The notes: generated by a model not told the origin, from the letters alone. A DNA stretch of 64,000 bases from Catenaria anguillulae PL171 (GCA_002102555.1 MCFL01000044.1:124001-188000), one strand, 5' to 3'; positions 10,928 through 22,247 are shown, counted from the stretch's first letter. Program-made: numbers and translations.

Positions 10928-12740
10928 CTACTTATCCCCAGCAGAATCACGCGGCTTTAGTGCCTGCCGAAGGTTGGTTCGATCTGAGTTGGTCTTGACT
11001 TCAGATTGCGTCTGACGGAGTGCTCGTTCTCCAACTCGAAGAGTGAAGAATGGCGAACGAAAGAGCTTTGCGAATCGATCCCACACGCTGCTGCTATACA
11101 CTGCCATCCCATGCCGACCTTGTGCTTGAAGGACAAATGCCTGCCACGCCTGCCGATGACGCACTGATGCAAGCAAATCCATGACCCGTCGATTTGCCCA
11201 CATTGACCGTTCATGCAACTTGTCCTTGCCATCTGCATCCAAAACAGCCGTGATAGCGCAATCGAGCCAAACCAAGTACGCAACGGCACACGGCTTTGGG
11301 TAGATGAGGCCGCCCTTGCTCAAAGCTGTGATCTCGGCATACAATGGGTCGTCCTTCTTGGCTGCTGCTTCGTCCTTGGTGAGCGACATGGACGCAACAA
11401 TCAAGCGAAATGATTCATGATCTTGGCTGTTGTACTGGTACACGCGCTTGTATATGGCCGACAAGACGAAACCCGTCAAGTACGCCAGGCGAGGAACTGT
11501 CACTTTGAAAAAGTATTTTTTGGTCAGAGCAGTGAAGTCAGAGCATAAATCAGTGACGGAAAAAACATGGATGGAATCAGCAATGGCGGAAATGTTGGGG
11601 TACTGGACGCCGGCCCAAGAATTGGGATGCCACAGATACTCGTGCACAGACTCGATGAAACTGGAGGTGATGGGGCCAAAAGGAGTCGTGATTTGAGGAG
11701 AAAACTGCGGTTGAGATGGGTGAATCCAAATGCGACCAGCAGCCTGTGCATTTGCAGCTTGAATGACCGCCTTGACCCGCCCTTGGTTTGGGAGCTGGTC
11801 GACGTGGAGATGCCGCTCGATGGATTTGTGCTCAGATAGAAGAGAAGCAAGGATGTGGCGGCGAATCGTGAGTTGGTCAGAGTATCTGACCTGAATGGGC
11901 AACACGATTCCAACAAGGAGCTCGTGAAGTGCGACGAGCTGCAGGCCATCGAGCGATTCCAGAGCGAGGCGGAGAAGCGCATAAACAGGATCGGAATCGA
12001 ACTTGAGCTTTGCATTTTCGGCGAGAACAACTGACCGTATGTCCAGCAACCTGTACAAGTTGGTGTACAAGATCAATTTCGAGTCGGTTGATGGCACGGC
12101 TGGACGGTGGCGCTTCAATGGGTCAGGCACAGTTGAAGCAGGACGTTTTGCGCTAGCTGGGCGGGTTGTGCTGGTTGTGTTGATACCTAGGCCTGATCCG
12201 CCTGGCTGTTGCATTTGCTCGACGCCCACAGTTTGAGATTCGGATGGAGGCGACATAACAGGTTCGGCTGGGATATTCAGAAACAGCGTGAGTTGCGGAA
12301 CCGATCACCACAAAAGAAAACGAGGCGGACGACAAACTGGCATGCATGGCGATTTGAGCCAAAAGATCCTTGGGGTCAAGCGACAAGCTGCACAGGGCTG
12401 CCTCAACGTCCTCGGGATAATCCTCGAATAGACCCGCCTCTGCGACTTCAAGCGTGAGCGGCTCCATGTCGCAATACCGCACGTGCTCCTCAGGGAACTC
12501 GAGGCGGCGGAAAAGACCCGAGTCATCGTCAGGCAAATGGTCAGAATGATCGACATTTTCTTCACCGTGGTACGCTTGAATGGTTTTCCTCAAATTCTCT
12601 TGATGGGCGTGGACCAGGTCCTGGTTGAGGTACTGGCCAATGGTCAAGTGAAGATGATCTTGGGGCCGCATTGATGGTGGTGCAAATGGCGAGGGCTGGC
12701 TGGCGCTGGGTTTCATGGTAGCGGCGGACAAGGAGGTCAT
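10928..12740 (-). CDS. Second P-element gene, unknown function (580 aa)
   Basis: Lies inside the transposon, convergent with the transposase. Exons 12740..12338 and 12267..10928 join over a 70-nt intron (donor GTTTGT, acceptor CCCAG) to give one uninterrupted 580-residue frame. Exon 1 has a Ser/Pro-rich start, then an acidic stretch (HSDHLPDDDSGLF, LFEDYPEDVEAALCSL). Exon 2 opens with a Gly/Ser/Thr-rich linker and a basic patch (DPLKRHRPAVPS), then a mostly hydrophobic and aromatic globular part (SFIESVHEYLWHPNSW, YPNISAIADSIHVFS, KKYFFKVTVPRLAYLTGF). I recognise no domain and see no nuclease or RNA-binding motif. It could be a transposition accessory factor, a repressor, or captured host sequence. 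The start at 12740 is the first ATG outside the TIR that is followed by coding-like sequence. Confidence 0.7.
12268..12337 (-). other. Intron in the second P-element gene
   Basis: 70 nt, donor GTTTGT at 12337, acceptor CCCAG at 12268; phase 1. It bridges two frames that are otherwise interrupted. Confidence 0.65.
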
Positions 12741-12855
12741 ACGCTGTGGTAGTCGTCTTTTCGGTGTATGTCTCTGTCTCCAGCGTGTCTCACGGCAGGT
12801 CTCACGCCAGGTCTCTTTTGGCACGGTCCCGTGTGGCGACGGATCGAAGCAGGAG

Positions 12856-13124
12856 GCCGCCGATCGACCATGGACCATCGTTTTCCTCTGATTTCGGTTG
12901 CAGCCCAGGTCGTCGACGCGTCTTTCCAAGTGATTTATGGCAAGGTTGGTTTGCAAGGAAAAGCTTTCATCACACGCTCACCATCGACCAATGAGCTCGC
13001 TCGTGGCGGATAATCTCTTGCAGCTGGCTCGACCCTTCCCAAAATTGCAACGGGAACCATCTCTTCTTGCTGCGATCTACTACGCCGACAAGGCTTCGCG
13101 CACCCCATCCTCTTAGTTCCCCTG
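12856..13124 (-). repeat. Right terminal inverted repeat of the P-type element
   Basis: Reverse complement of 7561-7829 over all 269 positions. Confidence 0.95.
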
Positions 13125-13131
13125 CCGGAAA
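13125..13131 (+). repeat. Target-site duplication, right copy (CCGGAAA)
   Basis: Direct repeat of 7554-7560. The following base differs from the element's first base, so the duplication is 7 bp, not 8. Confidence 0.9.
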
Positions 13132-13313
13132 TCAGCGAGACGCCAACCCACTACCAGCAGGCCAACGTTAACCCCAGCACACACACACAAACACCCATGC
13201 CATAAAGAGACTCAAGTTCCCCGCCCCTTCGACGCCCTTCTTTCGACCCACATATTTCCCGCACCGGCCACTCTCGGACACCCCCTCTCTCAGTTTCTCC
13301 AACGTAACCTACC

Positions 13314-16300
13314 ATGTCGTCCTTCTTCAAACGCCTCCAAAAGCCGCTCCAGCGCAAATCCTCCAACCGCGACTTGGTCTCCTCATCGTCCTCGTCGGCA
13401 TCCGGCTCTGGCCATGCCTCGGCCGCCACGGGCGCCGCCATGGACGCCGTGATCGCCTCGTCGCCGCCCTCGGACGCGGCCGCATCCATGACCTCGTCTG
13501 CCGCGTCACCGCTCGTGTACTCGCTCCCACCCACATTAGCGCCGCCGACATCTGCCCCGGGTAACGCCCTTGGTGGGCCCGCAGCCACGTTACCGCAAGC
13601 GTCGGCCGATGACCAGCATCATTTGCGCTTGGATCCATCACTCATGGTCACGCTCGACATGCTCTCTGCGGGTATTGTGCTGAAAAAGGCGGACCGTAAG
13701 GCGCCGGGCAGTATGAAGGATCGTGTCTTCAAATTGGACGTGCTCAAGCGGCACCTGCGGTGGTCGAGCAAGCGAAAGCCACCAGAGTTGACGACCAGTA
13801 CGGACGGTCCCCTCTACTTGACCAAATGGTTTCATTTATCGATTCTGACACGCATATTGTATTCAACTGCCAGTCCTGATTGACGACATTCAAGAAATCC
13901 GCCAAGAACTCAGCTTCTCGCTTCCCGCCAAAGCCACCGAAAAGGAACCGCTGACGGACCGGTGCCTCTCGATCCATTACTTGGCACACCACACTGGAGA
14001 ACCCAAAATCCTCGACCTCGTCTTCCCAACACCCACCCTTCGGTCCACGCTCGTCAATGTGATCGAGGGCCTCCAATCGCACGCCGCCTCGCTCGACGGC
14101 CGAGACTACATCCTTTTCCTTATCAACACGTGGATCCACCGCGCGTGGGCCGCCACCGACGCCAATGCCGACGGCAAAATCGGGCTCGACGAGACTCTGG
14201 CGGCCCTCAAATTGTTCAACGTTGCACTGTCCAAGGACCAGATCCGGCGGCTGTTTGCCATGTATGACCGCACCGGCCAAGGATGGCTCGACTTGCCTTC
14301 CTTTTCCAAAATGTGCCTGCACCTGAAACGCTCGCCCGACGTAGTACGCGTGTTTGACCAGTTGACAGGCGGCAAGGACGGGTCGGGCCAGCTCGACTGG
14401 CCCGGGTTCCGGCAATTCCTCGTTGCGCAGCAGCGCGAGCGCGACCTGTCAGAATACGATGCGCAAAACCTGTTCATGACCTACTCGATCCCACGCACAT
14501 CCGGGTCGCCCACAAGTGGATCTGGCGCGCCCGCCGACCCAAACGACTGGGCCATGGACGTGACTGCCTTTCACATTTACTTGTTGTCGCCGCACAATGC
14601 CGCGCTGGACAAGCGCGACCAGTCGGTGCACATGGACATGACGCGGCCAATGTCGCATTATTTTATCAGCTCGTCACACAACACGTATTTGGTCGGCAAC
14701 CAGCTCAATTCCGAGTCGTCGGTCGAGGCGTACGTGCGCGTGTTGCAGCGCGGCGGGCGGTGTGTAGAGCTCGACTGCTGGGACGGCCCACATGACGATC
14801 CAGTCATTTACCACGGCCATACGCGGACCACCAAGATTTTGTTGCGCGACGTGCTACAGGCCGTGGCAAAGTATGCATTTGTTGCCTCGGACTATCCGCT
14901 CGTCTTGTCGCTCGAAATGCACTGCGGGTACGTGCAGCAGGGCAAGGTGGCATACTATCTGCGCAACATTTTGGGATCGGCGCTCGTCACTGCAAAAGTC
15001 GGAGACGGGCCAGAGACGGCGCTGCCGTCGCCCGAGGCACTCAAGAGACGCATCTTGGTCAAGGGCAAAGGCTTCGGCGTAGGCGAGTCTGCAGAGGAGA
15101 CCGAGTGGAAGAAATCGGCGGGTAGTGGTGGGCAGCAGCCGTCGCCCAGGTCTAGAACCATTTCGCTCCCAACAGCAGGGTCGGGATCGAGGGAAGCATT
15201 GCCTACGACGAGCTCGGTACCCATGAATGATAGACCGGCCTCGCCAACTCAGGAGCAAGTGGGTACAGCCGCCCCCGGATCGCCCACATCGCCCGCGGCA
15301 AAGCGCATGTCTGTTGTTGGGATTCCGTCGCCGCTCGCACTCTCATCTGTCACGGACGATCCCGCGACCGAGTTGCCGTCGACAGGCTCACGTCATGTCT
15401 CTACGCCCGATTTGATAAGAGCTTCTTCGCCACCGCCTCCTCAACAGCAGCAGCAACAGGTTGTTGCCGCGAGTGTGTCAGGCTCCCCTTCATCGTATCC
15501 CAATGGCAATGGCTCCACGTCAGCCAAGGAATCGAGCTCGGCCAGCTCAAGCCAGCACCCAGACCTTCTCGCACTTGCCGTGTACATGCGCGCTGTCAAG
15601 TTCACGGGTCCAGCGTCTGCCTCAGAGACAACTCAGCCCGCCTCTTCCGCAGCCACTGGCACGGCATCCAGCTCGCCCGAACCTCGGTCCCGCGACCTCG
15701 ACTTTGGCGCGAGCTCCATGTCCACGTCTTCGGCCGCAAGCTCGCTCAGCAACGGCTCGAGCTCGGGCAACACTCTCTTCTGCACCATGTCGTCCTTTTC
15801 CGAATCCGCATACCTGAAACATGCACGCACCTCCTTGTCGGCCATGCACTCGCACACGTCTCAGCGGCTCGCACGCGTGTACCCGGGCGGCCTGCGTGTT
15901 GGCTCGTCCAACTTTAACCCGTTCCCGTTCTGGGCCGCCGGCGCTCAAATGGTGGCGCTCAATTGGCAAACATTTGACTCGGGCATGAGCTTGCAAGCGG
16001 GCTTCTTTGCGAGAAACGGCGGGTGCGGCTATGTGCTCAAGCCAGAGTACATGATCAATCAGGCGGCGCCCCGGCCGCCGGCCATGACCTTGACGATTCA
16101 GATCATGTCGGGTAATCATTTGCCAAAGTCCAAGGGCAAGATCAAGGGCGAGGTGATTGATCCGTTTGTGGTTGCTGAGGTGTTTGATGCACCCATGACC
16201 AAGCCGCCGACGTCGGCGGCAGCACCGCCCGTGGTGACGAGCCCAACGACCGGCGGGGCGTCTGCAGGTACACCGTCAAGTTCGGTGGCATCGAATGCCA

Positions 16301-16884
16301 CGTCGGCCGTCCCGGCTGGTGGTGCCGCACCCATTGCGACAAGTGCTCCAGCGTCGACGTCTGGCGTGGTGTCGTCCCTTGCATCACTTCCCATTGCCAT
16401 CCCACCAACAACCGTCGGGCTGCCCGCCGCTTCGTTTGCCCTCTCCAACTCGCCTACGCGGTCGCTCGCCAACCAGGGAAGCACATCGAGTCTGTCCGAA
16501 GCGCCAGTGCAATGGTCGTCGCCGTCCGTTCCTGTCGGCTCCTCCACGGCGACATCAACGCTCCCGTCTGCCACCGCCATTGACGGCCAATTCGGGCCGC
16601 CGCTCACCGAGCAGGCCGTGTTCACATACCGCACAGCGACCGTGCAAAACAATGGGTGGAATCCGTCGTGGAACGAAACGTTTGCCGTGCGCATCACAAA
16701 CCGCGACTTGGCCATGATTCGGTTTACCGTGTACGATTCCGATGTTGGGAGCAACGAGTTTGTTGGATGTTTTGCCGCGCCCGTACATTGTTTGCGGCAA
16801 GGGTATAGGCATTTGTACTTGCGGAATTGGAAGGGCAAACCGAGTAGCGATGCCACCCTGTTGGTGCACATCACGATCGATTGA
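13314..16884 (+). CDS. Phosphoinositide-specific phospholipase C, delta-like (1,164 aa)
   Basis: Hydrolyses PIP2 to IP3 and diacylglycerol at the membrane. Exons 13314..13797 and 13874..16884 keep frame (donor GTACGG, acceptor TGCCAG). Order: Ser/Ala-rich leader; PH domain (about residues 105-185, ending in IDDIQEIRQEL); EF-hands (canonical DANADGKIGLDE loop near residue 250, then DRTGQGWLDLPS and GGKDGSGQLD); X box with catalytic histidines in SSSHNTYLVG (about 428) and IYHGHT (about 475); a low-complexity X-Y linker with a polyQ; Y box (FNPFPFWAAGAQMVALNWQT); C2 domain (MTLTIQIMSG ... WNPSWNETF ... FTVYDSDVGSNEFVG). Most of the catalytic core is present. Unusually, the C2 domain carries a Ser/Thr/Ala/Pro-rich insert of about 140 residues. 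The P element sits about 190 bp upstream. Confidence 0.93.
13798..13873 (+). other. Intron in the PLC gene
   Basis: 76 nt, GTACGG...TGCCAG, phase 1, between the PH-domain core and its final IDDIQEIR segment. A nearby GTTTCA donor would break the frame. Confidence 0.7.
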
Positions 16885-17337
16885 AGGGACGCGCGGGCGG
16901 AAGGCCCCGAATTTGTGCGTGTGCTCTTTCCACTCGTGCATTTGCGTCATTGTCGCCAACGCCTGTTTATATCTTTGTTTTTTGTTTCGTTTGGCCATTT
17001 TTCTTTCTGTGCATACTTGATTTTCCATCTTCACCTCGCTTCTCACTTGCGCCAACATCCCTTTTGGCGTTCCTTTCCCATAGCCGCCTTTTTTTTGTTG
17101 TATCCTCGATTTGACTTGAAGCTATTTTTGTGATTGGCTTTTGTGCGTTTTGTCAGTTGCAGTGGCCGTGGTAACTGGTGAATATGTATGTGGTATGAGT
17201 TGGCTCATTACCTTGCTCCATTGTGCCTCTGCCGCAGCAAGGCAGAAACAGGGCAAAGGAAAGGTCTGCTGTAAAACTTGGACAAAACCATTGAACAGGG
17301 GACAGATATGGTCGGAGAAATGGCAGCTCACAAATTG
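16885..17337. other. Intergenic, PLC 3' region
   Basis: Pyrimidine-rich stretch with T runs, lying between the convergent PLC and Chibby genes. No gene seen. Confidence 0.6.
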
Positions 17338-17778
17338 TCAATGCCGCTGGGCTTCCTGTAACCGCAATACATCAAGCTTGGTAACGGCCAGCTGCAATAT
17401 AAGTACTGGTCAGTTTCCGGTCACACATTTCAGCAATCCAAGCACAGACAATGTACCATGTCCATGAGCAGTTCGAGTTTGAACTTGAGCAGCTGATTTT
17501 CCTCCTGCAACTGTTGATTCCTATCCACCAGTGTCGTGAGCTGCTCCTTGAGCTGCATTCCGTCGGCCGTGGCTACAATACAAAAGTGTCGGATCCAGCT
17601 CATTCAGCTCGGGTCGTGAAACGCGGGGTGGACGTGCAGACGGGGTACCTGCGACCCAGATTCCATTCTCATAAACCATTTCGTTCCCATCGAGCAACAG
17701 TGAGATTGGCGCCGGGTGATCGTCAATGTTGGTCGACCTTGGCTCTTTGATGGGCGAGCGCTTGAGCGACTCGGACAT
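17338..17778 (-). CDS. CBY1: Chibby-family basal-body/coiled-coil protein (99 aa, three exons)
   Basis: Chibby proteins act at centrioles and ciliary basal bodies; in animals they also bind beta-catenin. Exons 17778..17649, 17572..17457 and 17391..17338 total 300 nt in one frame. The N-terminal half has the family motif YENGIWVA (animal Chibby: FENGQWIAE). The C-terminal half is a heptad coiled coil, LVDRNQQLQEENQLLKFKLE followed by LLMDM, closely matching the animal RRNQQLEEENNLLRLKVDIL block, then LAVTKLDVLRLQEAQRH. Length matches the family. The introns (76 and 65 nt) are GT-AG and each junction falls exactly where the conserved reading continues. No single open frame holds the coiled coil together with the motif, so simple ORF calling misses the gene. 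It suggests a flagellated life stage. Confidence 0.87.
17392..17456 (-). other. Chibby intron 2
   Basis: Donor GTACAT, acceptor ATTGCAG, 65 nt, phase 0; joins LLMDM to LAVTKLDV. Confidence 0.8.
17573..17648 (-). other. Chibby intron 1
   Basis: Donor GTACCC, acceptor TTGTAG, 76 nt, phase 1, with a branch-like CTGAAT upstream of the acceptor. Confidence 0.8.
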
Positions 17779-18433
17779 GCGCCGAGTGTGTTTGCGGACT
17801 GGTGAGAGGCAGGCAAGATCAGCATGTCGAGTGGGAACGTGGACAACTACTTGGTAACGTGATGGGTGGTACCGGTTTCGAGGGCAGATGACATGGCGAG
17901 CCTGTGGTTGATGTGTGTTTCTGGAGATTGCTTAGGGTGGTGGAGTGTATACTTTGACAGACATGGGCGTTACTGACAATCCAGCATGGACTCCGCACAT
18001 GCTCTGTGATGGCCGTACATTTCAGTCCAAGCAGTTGCAGAGGTGAAGACATGTTCAACATGCCGACCACACGCTGTCGCTGCCTGCCGGCGATGGAAAC
18101 ATAACTCAACGCCTGGAGGGGAAAAGACTATCACCCTGTAGGAGCTCATGATACCTCACCCAAGGCAAATTGGGGTCGGTCAAACCAATGTATCGCCCAT
18201 GAATGAATGCAACAACACTTACAATAAAATTCGACTGTTCGCACCTCACTGCACTCCTGATCTCCGCCCACATTCCGTTCACACGTACCGTGCTCCATTG
18301 TGAAAGAGGTTGGATTTTTAAAACAATGCCCACAGAGCGACTACACACACAATCCCACTGTCGCACGACGACCTGCATAGCGGCTCTCAACCCCGTGGCA
18401 AAATCCAGTCCGCCTCGTTACCCGCCCTGAACC
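17779..18433. other. Divergent intergenic region, Chibby / 5-phosphatase
   Basis: 655 bp between two divergently transcribed genes. No coding sequence recognised; presumably both promoters. Confidence 0.6.
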
Positions 18434-21400
18434 ATGACTCCAACACACGCCGCGTGCCAAATCCGAACGCCCCGCGTCGGCGGTCCCACACGGCCGGCGA
18501 GCAGCGGCCACATCCACCGCCAGTGGCATGCTGGACATGCCTACGGCTCCTCCACGACGGGCAGCAAGTGCCGCACTTCGACCGCAACGGGCTCACGAAG
18601 GCGCATTTTTGCACCCATCACGTCCCCACACAATGGTGATTCGAGTAGAGCAACCAGCGCCAGCTTGTTGGCGCGTATCAAGCGCACCGTCATGTCGATT
18701 GTCGACATTAGAGCCGCGCAGCAAGTGCCAAACTTTGACGATGAGGAGGTGCCATTGACCATGCCTCCGCCGCCAATGAGCTCGTCGTTGCGTGTGTTTG
18801 TTGGAACATGGAATATGTGCGGCACACTCCCAAGCGAGCTATCGCCATTCCTGCCCGCAATCCCCGACAAGCGCGACTGCTTTGCGGACCTCCCACACAC
18901 TGTTCCGCTGCCATTGGAATATCGACAGGAGCGCGACCGTCGCATGGCCACCGTCCCAGTCATTCGACCACCAGGCGTGCCCGATGGAGTCGAACACCCG
19001 TTTCATTTGATGGTGATTGCCACGCAAGAGTGCCAAAAATCCATCTCAGAGTCGGTCATGTTTCCAAGCAAGGCCGCGTGGGAACAACAGCTGGCAGATG
19101 CGTTTGGCGCAGAGTACGATATGGTGGCATGTGCGACCATGGCGGCATTGCACTTGTGTGTGCTTGTCTGGCGCCCATGTGCAAAGTTGGTTTCCCGTGC
19201 GTTTGTCCTCACTTGTGACACCATGAGTGACATACACAAAGCTGACCATACGGAAACTTGCAGGAGTCGAGTCTTCTAGCGTTCCGACCGGAATTGGTGG
19301 AGTCGTTGGGAACAAGGGCGGCGTCGGGGTTGCGCTCGATTTTGGACCAGCGAGCCTGCTGTTTGTCAACGTTCATTTGACAGGTAAATGGTCTACTCGC
19401 TCACTCAATTGCTTTCCGTTGTCTGAAGCTTTTCTCACCACTCATCGCTGTTCATACAGCTCATCAGGAAAATGTCGCCCTCCGCAACGCCGACTACCTC
19501 AAAATCGAAACGTCGCTCGACCTGCCACTACACATGGACCAATCCAACTCGGGACCCGCCATCTCCAACGTGGCTGCAGCCATGATGGTGTCGCCCGCAG
19601 GCTCTATCACTTCAATCCCACGAAACCGAACACTTGCATCCGACACTGTCGACTACGCCATCTACACTGGTGATACCAACTACCGCATCGAAGCCAGCAG
19701 CTGCACACATGTCACCAAACTCTTGGAAGACGAGAAGCTGGATTCGTGTCTGCAAGCCGACCAGCTGGCACTGCATCGAAAAGCGGGCAACACATTTATT
19801 GGGTTTCATGAGGCGCCTATTCGGTTTCTGCCCACATTCAAGTTATCGACGACTGCGCCATCGATCGCGTCGGGATCCATTGGCTCAGGTGGCGGAGGCG
19901 AGCCTATAGCAGCGAGTCCGACAAAGCGGCGTGGGTCCTTTTGGACTGCCAAAGTTGTATCTGCCTCACGGAGATCCTCACTATCCCCTGGCTCACCGAC
20001 ATCGCCGTTGCCGTCCTCTTCGGCCATGTCGGCGATTTCTGGGTCGTCTTCGGGCGTGATTCTGGAAACACAGGAGCCTGTTACAAGTGGGAACATCACT
20101 GTAGAGATTCCACAGCGACCGGGAGACGTATCCACCGTCCCAGCCGGGATGCCGTGTGCGCGTTCGCGTTCAGATGAATCGCTGCCTGTGCTTGCCTCGG
20201 GCGCAGCCAACGACATCACCGACTTGCTAAGCATCTGCTCCAACGAGCTCTCCGTTGCGACCTCGGCCGCGTCCATGTCCGTTGCCACCTCTGACGCGCT
20301 TTCACCAGAGTTTGCGGCCTCACAAGACTCGTCCACGGCACTTCCAATAATGTCCCCGCGCCCGCGGCCAGCCGCTGGTGCAAGTGGGAAACCAAAACGA
20401 ACCATGTCCAACAAGCTGCTTCCCAAACTGCGCACATCCACACCCAAGAGCCCTTTGTCCCTCGAGTCGGACTCGCCCATAGCACGAAAGTACAACCCGC
20501 AACGGATCCCGGCTTGGACCGATCGGATCTTATTCAAGGCCAAGCAGGATCGCGTCAGGGCAATGGCGACGGCCATGTCCACAACAGGTACCGTGGGCAC
20601 AACCACGTCCGATGCCATGAACCGAAAAGAGCCAGCAGCAGGGGATGTATTAGGAACAACTGGAGGAACAACATGCAAAGCGACATCGCCTGCGGCGGTC
20701 GTTGGTACCATGGACATCTTTACCGAATCAGGCACAAGGCTGCCATCCAACACGGAAATCTTCAAAACCTCGACGCCGTCCATCATCAACTCACCACAAA
20801 CAACCACCATGTCGCTCCCACCGCCTCTCACATCTGTTGTCGCCGTACCTGTGTACACGGCCGTCCACGAGCAAACTGGGTCCGACCATGCGCCCGTGGT
20901 GGGCGTGTTTGACCTGCCATTCGACTGGGCAGCGCTCATGGCCGACATGCCCATGGGCTCGGCCGAGGCCTTGGCCCATCAAGACATTGCAGCACTCATG
21001 GACCTGGATCTGACACGGACTGCAAGCGGAGTGGCGCCCGCAAATGGTAGCGGCGGTGCAGCACTCAAAGCAAAGCTGAAAAAGACGCGATGGATCCTGT
21101 CATGGCGTGGAAGTGACAAATCGCTGGGCAAAGTGTCACCTGCATCGGATAAAGCGGTGGCTGATGAGGAAGTTTGTGTGCCATCGACGTCGTCGCCGTT
21201 GGCAGCGCCGCCAATCAACTCGGCCAAAAGACCGTCGTTTGCCGCTCCCGAGGAGCCTGTGGATGTGGACTACTTGCTCAGTTTGAACCCAAGCTTACCT
21301 CGACCGCAGCCCGATGGCGTATCTTCTCCCACGCCCGAGCCATCAACATCAACCAATCCAGGCGCGGCTGCTGCTGCTGCTGTATCGCCAAGCACGGACA

Positions 21401-22137
21401 ATGAATCCGGACATACGGTCCCACCTCCACTCTCTTCGTTCCGCGACCCAACGGCCATTGTCTCTGGCCCGACCACCAGCCCGCCCACCAGCTCCACCAA
21501 TGTGGCCGCCGCACCCGCTCTCCCACCACTTCCAACGCTGAGCCGCGTCCCGCGCCCGCGCGCCTCCTCCACCGGCCTCCCTCAACAACCCCACAAGCTC
21601 ACGTCACGTGGGCGCGCGCATGGCAAATCCAGCCGCAAAGCCTCGATTGCACTCTTGCCCGGCGGCGTTCCACACTCGCCCAGCACGCCCAAACTGCCCA
21701 CAAGCACGGCACGCAAGGTCGACAGTCCCGCATCATCGCAAGCTTTGTCGCCGTCAACACCATCTATGGCGTCCACGTTGTTGAGCGGGCACACGGGCAC
21801 GTCGACTGCGCCGCCGACGCGGGCCATGTCGTATGCTACGGGACGAGGCGGCGGCGGCGGCGGCGGCGGCGACGGTGAGAGCGTTTTGAGTCAGCGGACG
21901 GCAGATGTATTGTCCATGAGCGAGATTGAGGAGGCGAGGAGAGAGGAGGGGGCAAAGGCAGGGAAAAACAAGAGCAAGAGGGGGTGGTTGAGAAGGAAAA
22001 AGAGCAAGGGTCACCAGCCGCCGCCCCAGCAGACGTTGGTATCGCCCACACCATCCGAGAATGAGTTGACGGCTGGCGGCAAGCGTGAGGGGCGCAGAAA
22101 GGCAAGGAAAGCAGGCGATCCGTGTTCGATAATGTAG
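18434..22137 (+). CDS. Inositol-polyphosphate 5-phosphatase, CaaX-tailed (1,186 aa)
   Basis: Removes the 5-phosphate of phosphoinositides or inositol phosphates. Exons 18434..19196, 19264..19383 and 19460..22137 (introns 67 and 76 nt) total 1,187 codons including stop. Catalytic IPPc motifs in order: VFVGTWNM (about 121), MVIATQECQ (about 195), IGGVVGNKGGVGVAL (about 263), FVNVHLTAHQ (across intron 2), IYTGDTNYRIE (about 362), RIPAWTDRILFKAK (about 643) and TGSDHAPVVGVF (about 767). Two Ser/Thr-rich inserts, about 210 and 100 residues, interrupt the catalytic fold. A long basic and low-complexity tail follows, ending in CSIM, a farnesylation-type CaaX box expected to anchor the enzyme to membranes. 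Together with PLC, two phosphoinositide-metabolising enzymes lie within 9 kb. Confidence 0.92.
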
Positions 22138-22247
22138 TTCATTGCATATTTGACGTCAATAGAGGATGTAAATCAGACGCAAGGTGGAACAAGTTTTTGT
22201 ACGTTTCGGCAAAGAGGCGTGAATGACAAGTGGAACATGAGCGCCGG

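Larger units (their letters stand above)
7561..13124. mobile_element. P-superfamily DNA transposon, two genes, full length
   Basis: A 5,564-bp element bounded by 269-bp inverted repeats that I read as identical base for base, with a 7-bp direct duplication (CCGGAAA) at its edges. The outer ends begin CAGGGGAACTAAG; P-type ends also begin CA. It carries a spliced P/THAP9-like transposase gene on the plus strand and a convergent spliced gene on the minus strand. Stops are 80 bp apart. Identical TIRs, a perfect target duplication and open frames in both genes point to a recent insertion of a potentially autonomous copy. Removing the element and one duplication joins 7560 to 13132. Confidence 0.9.
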
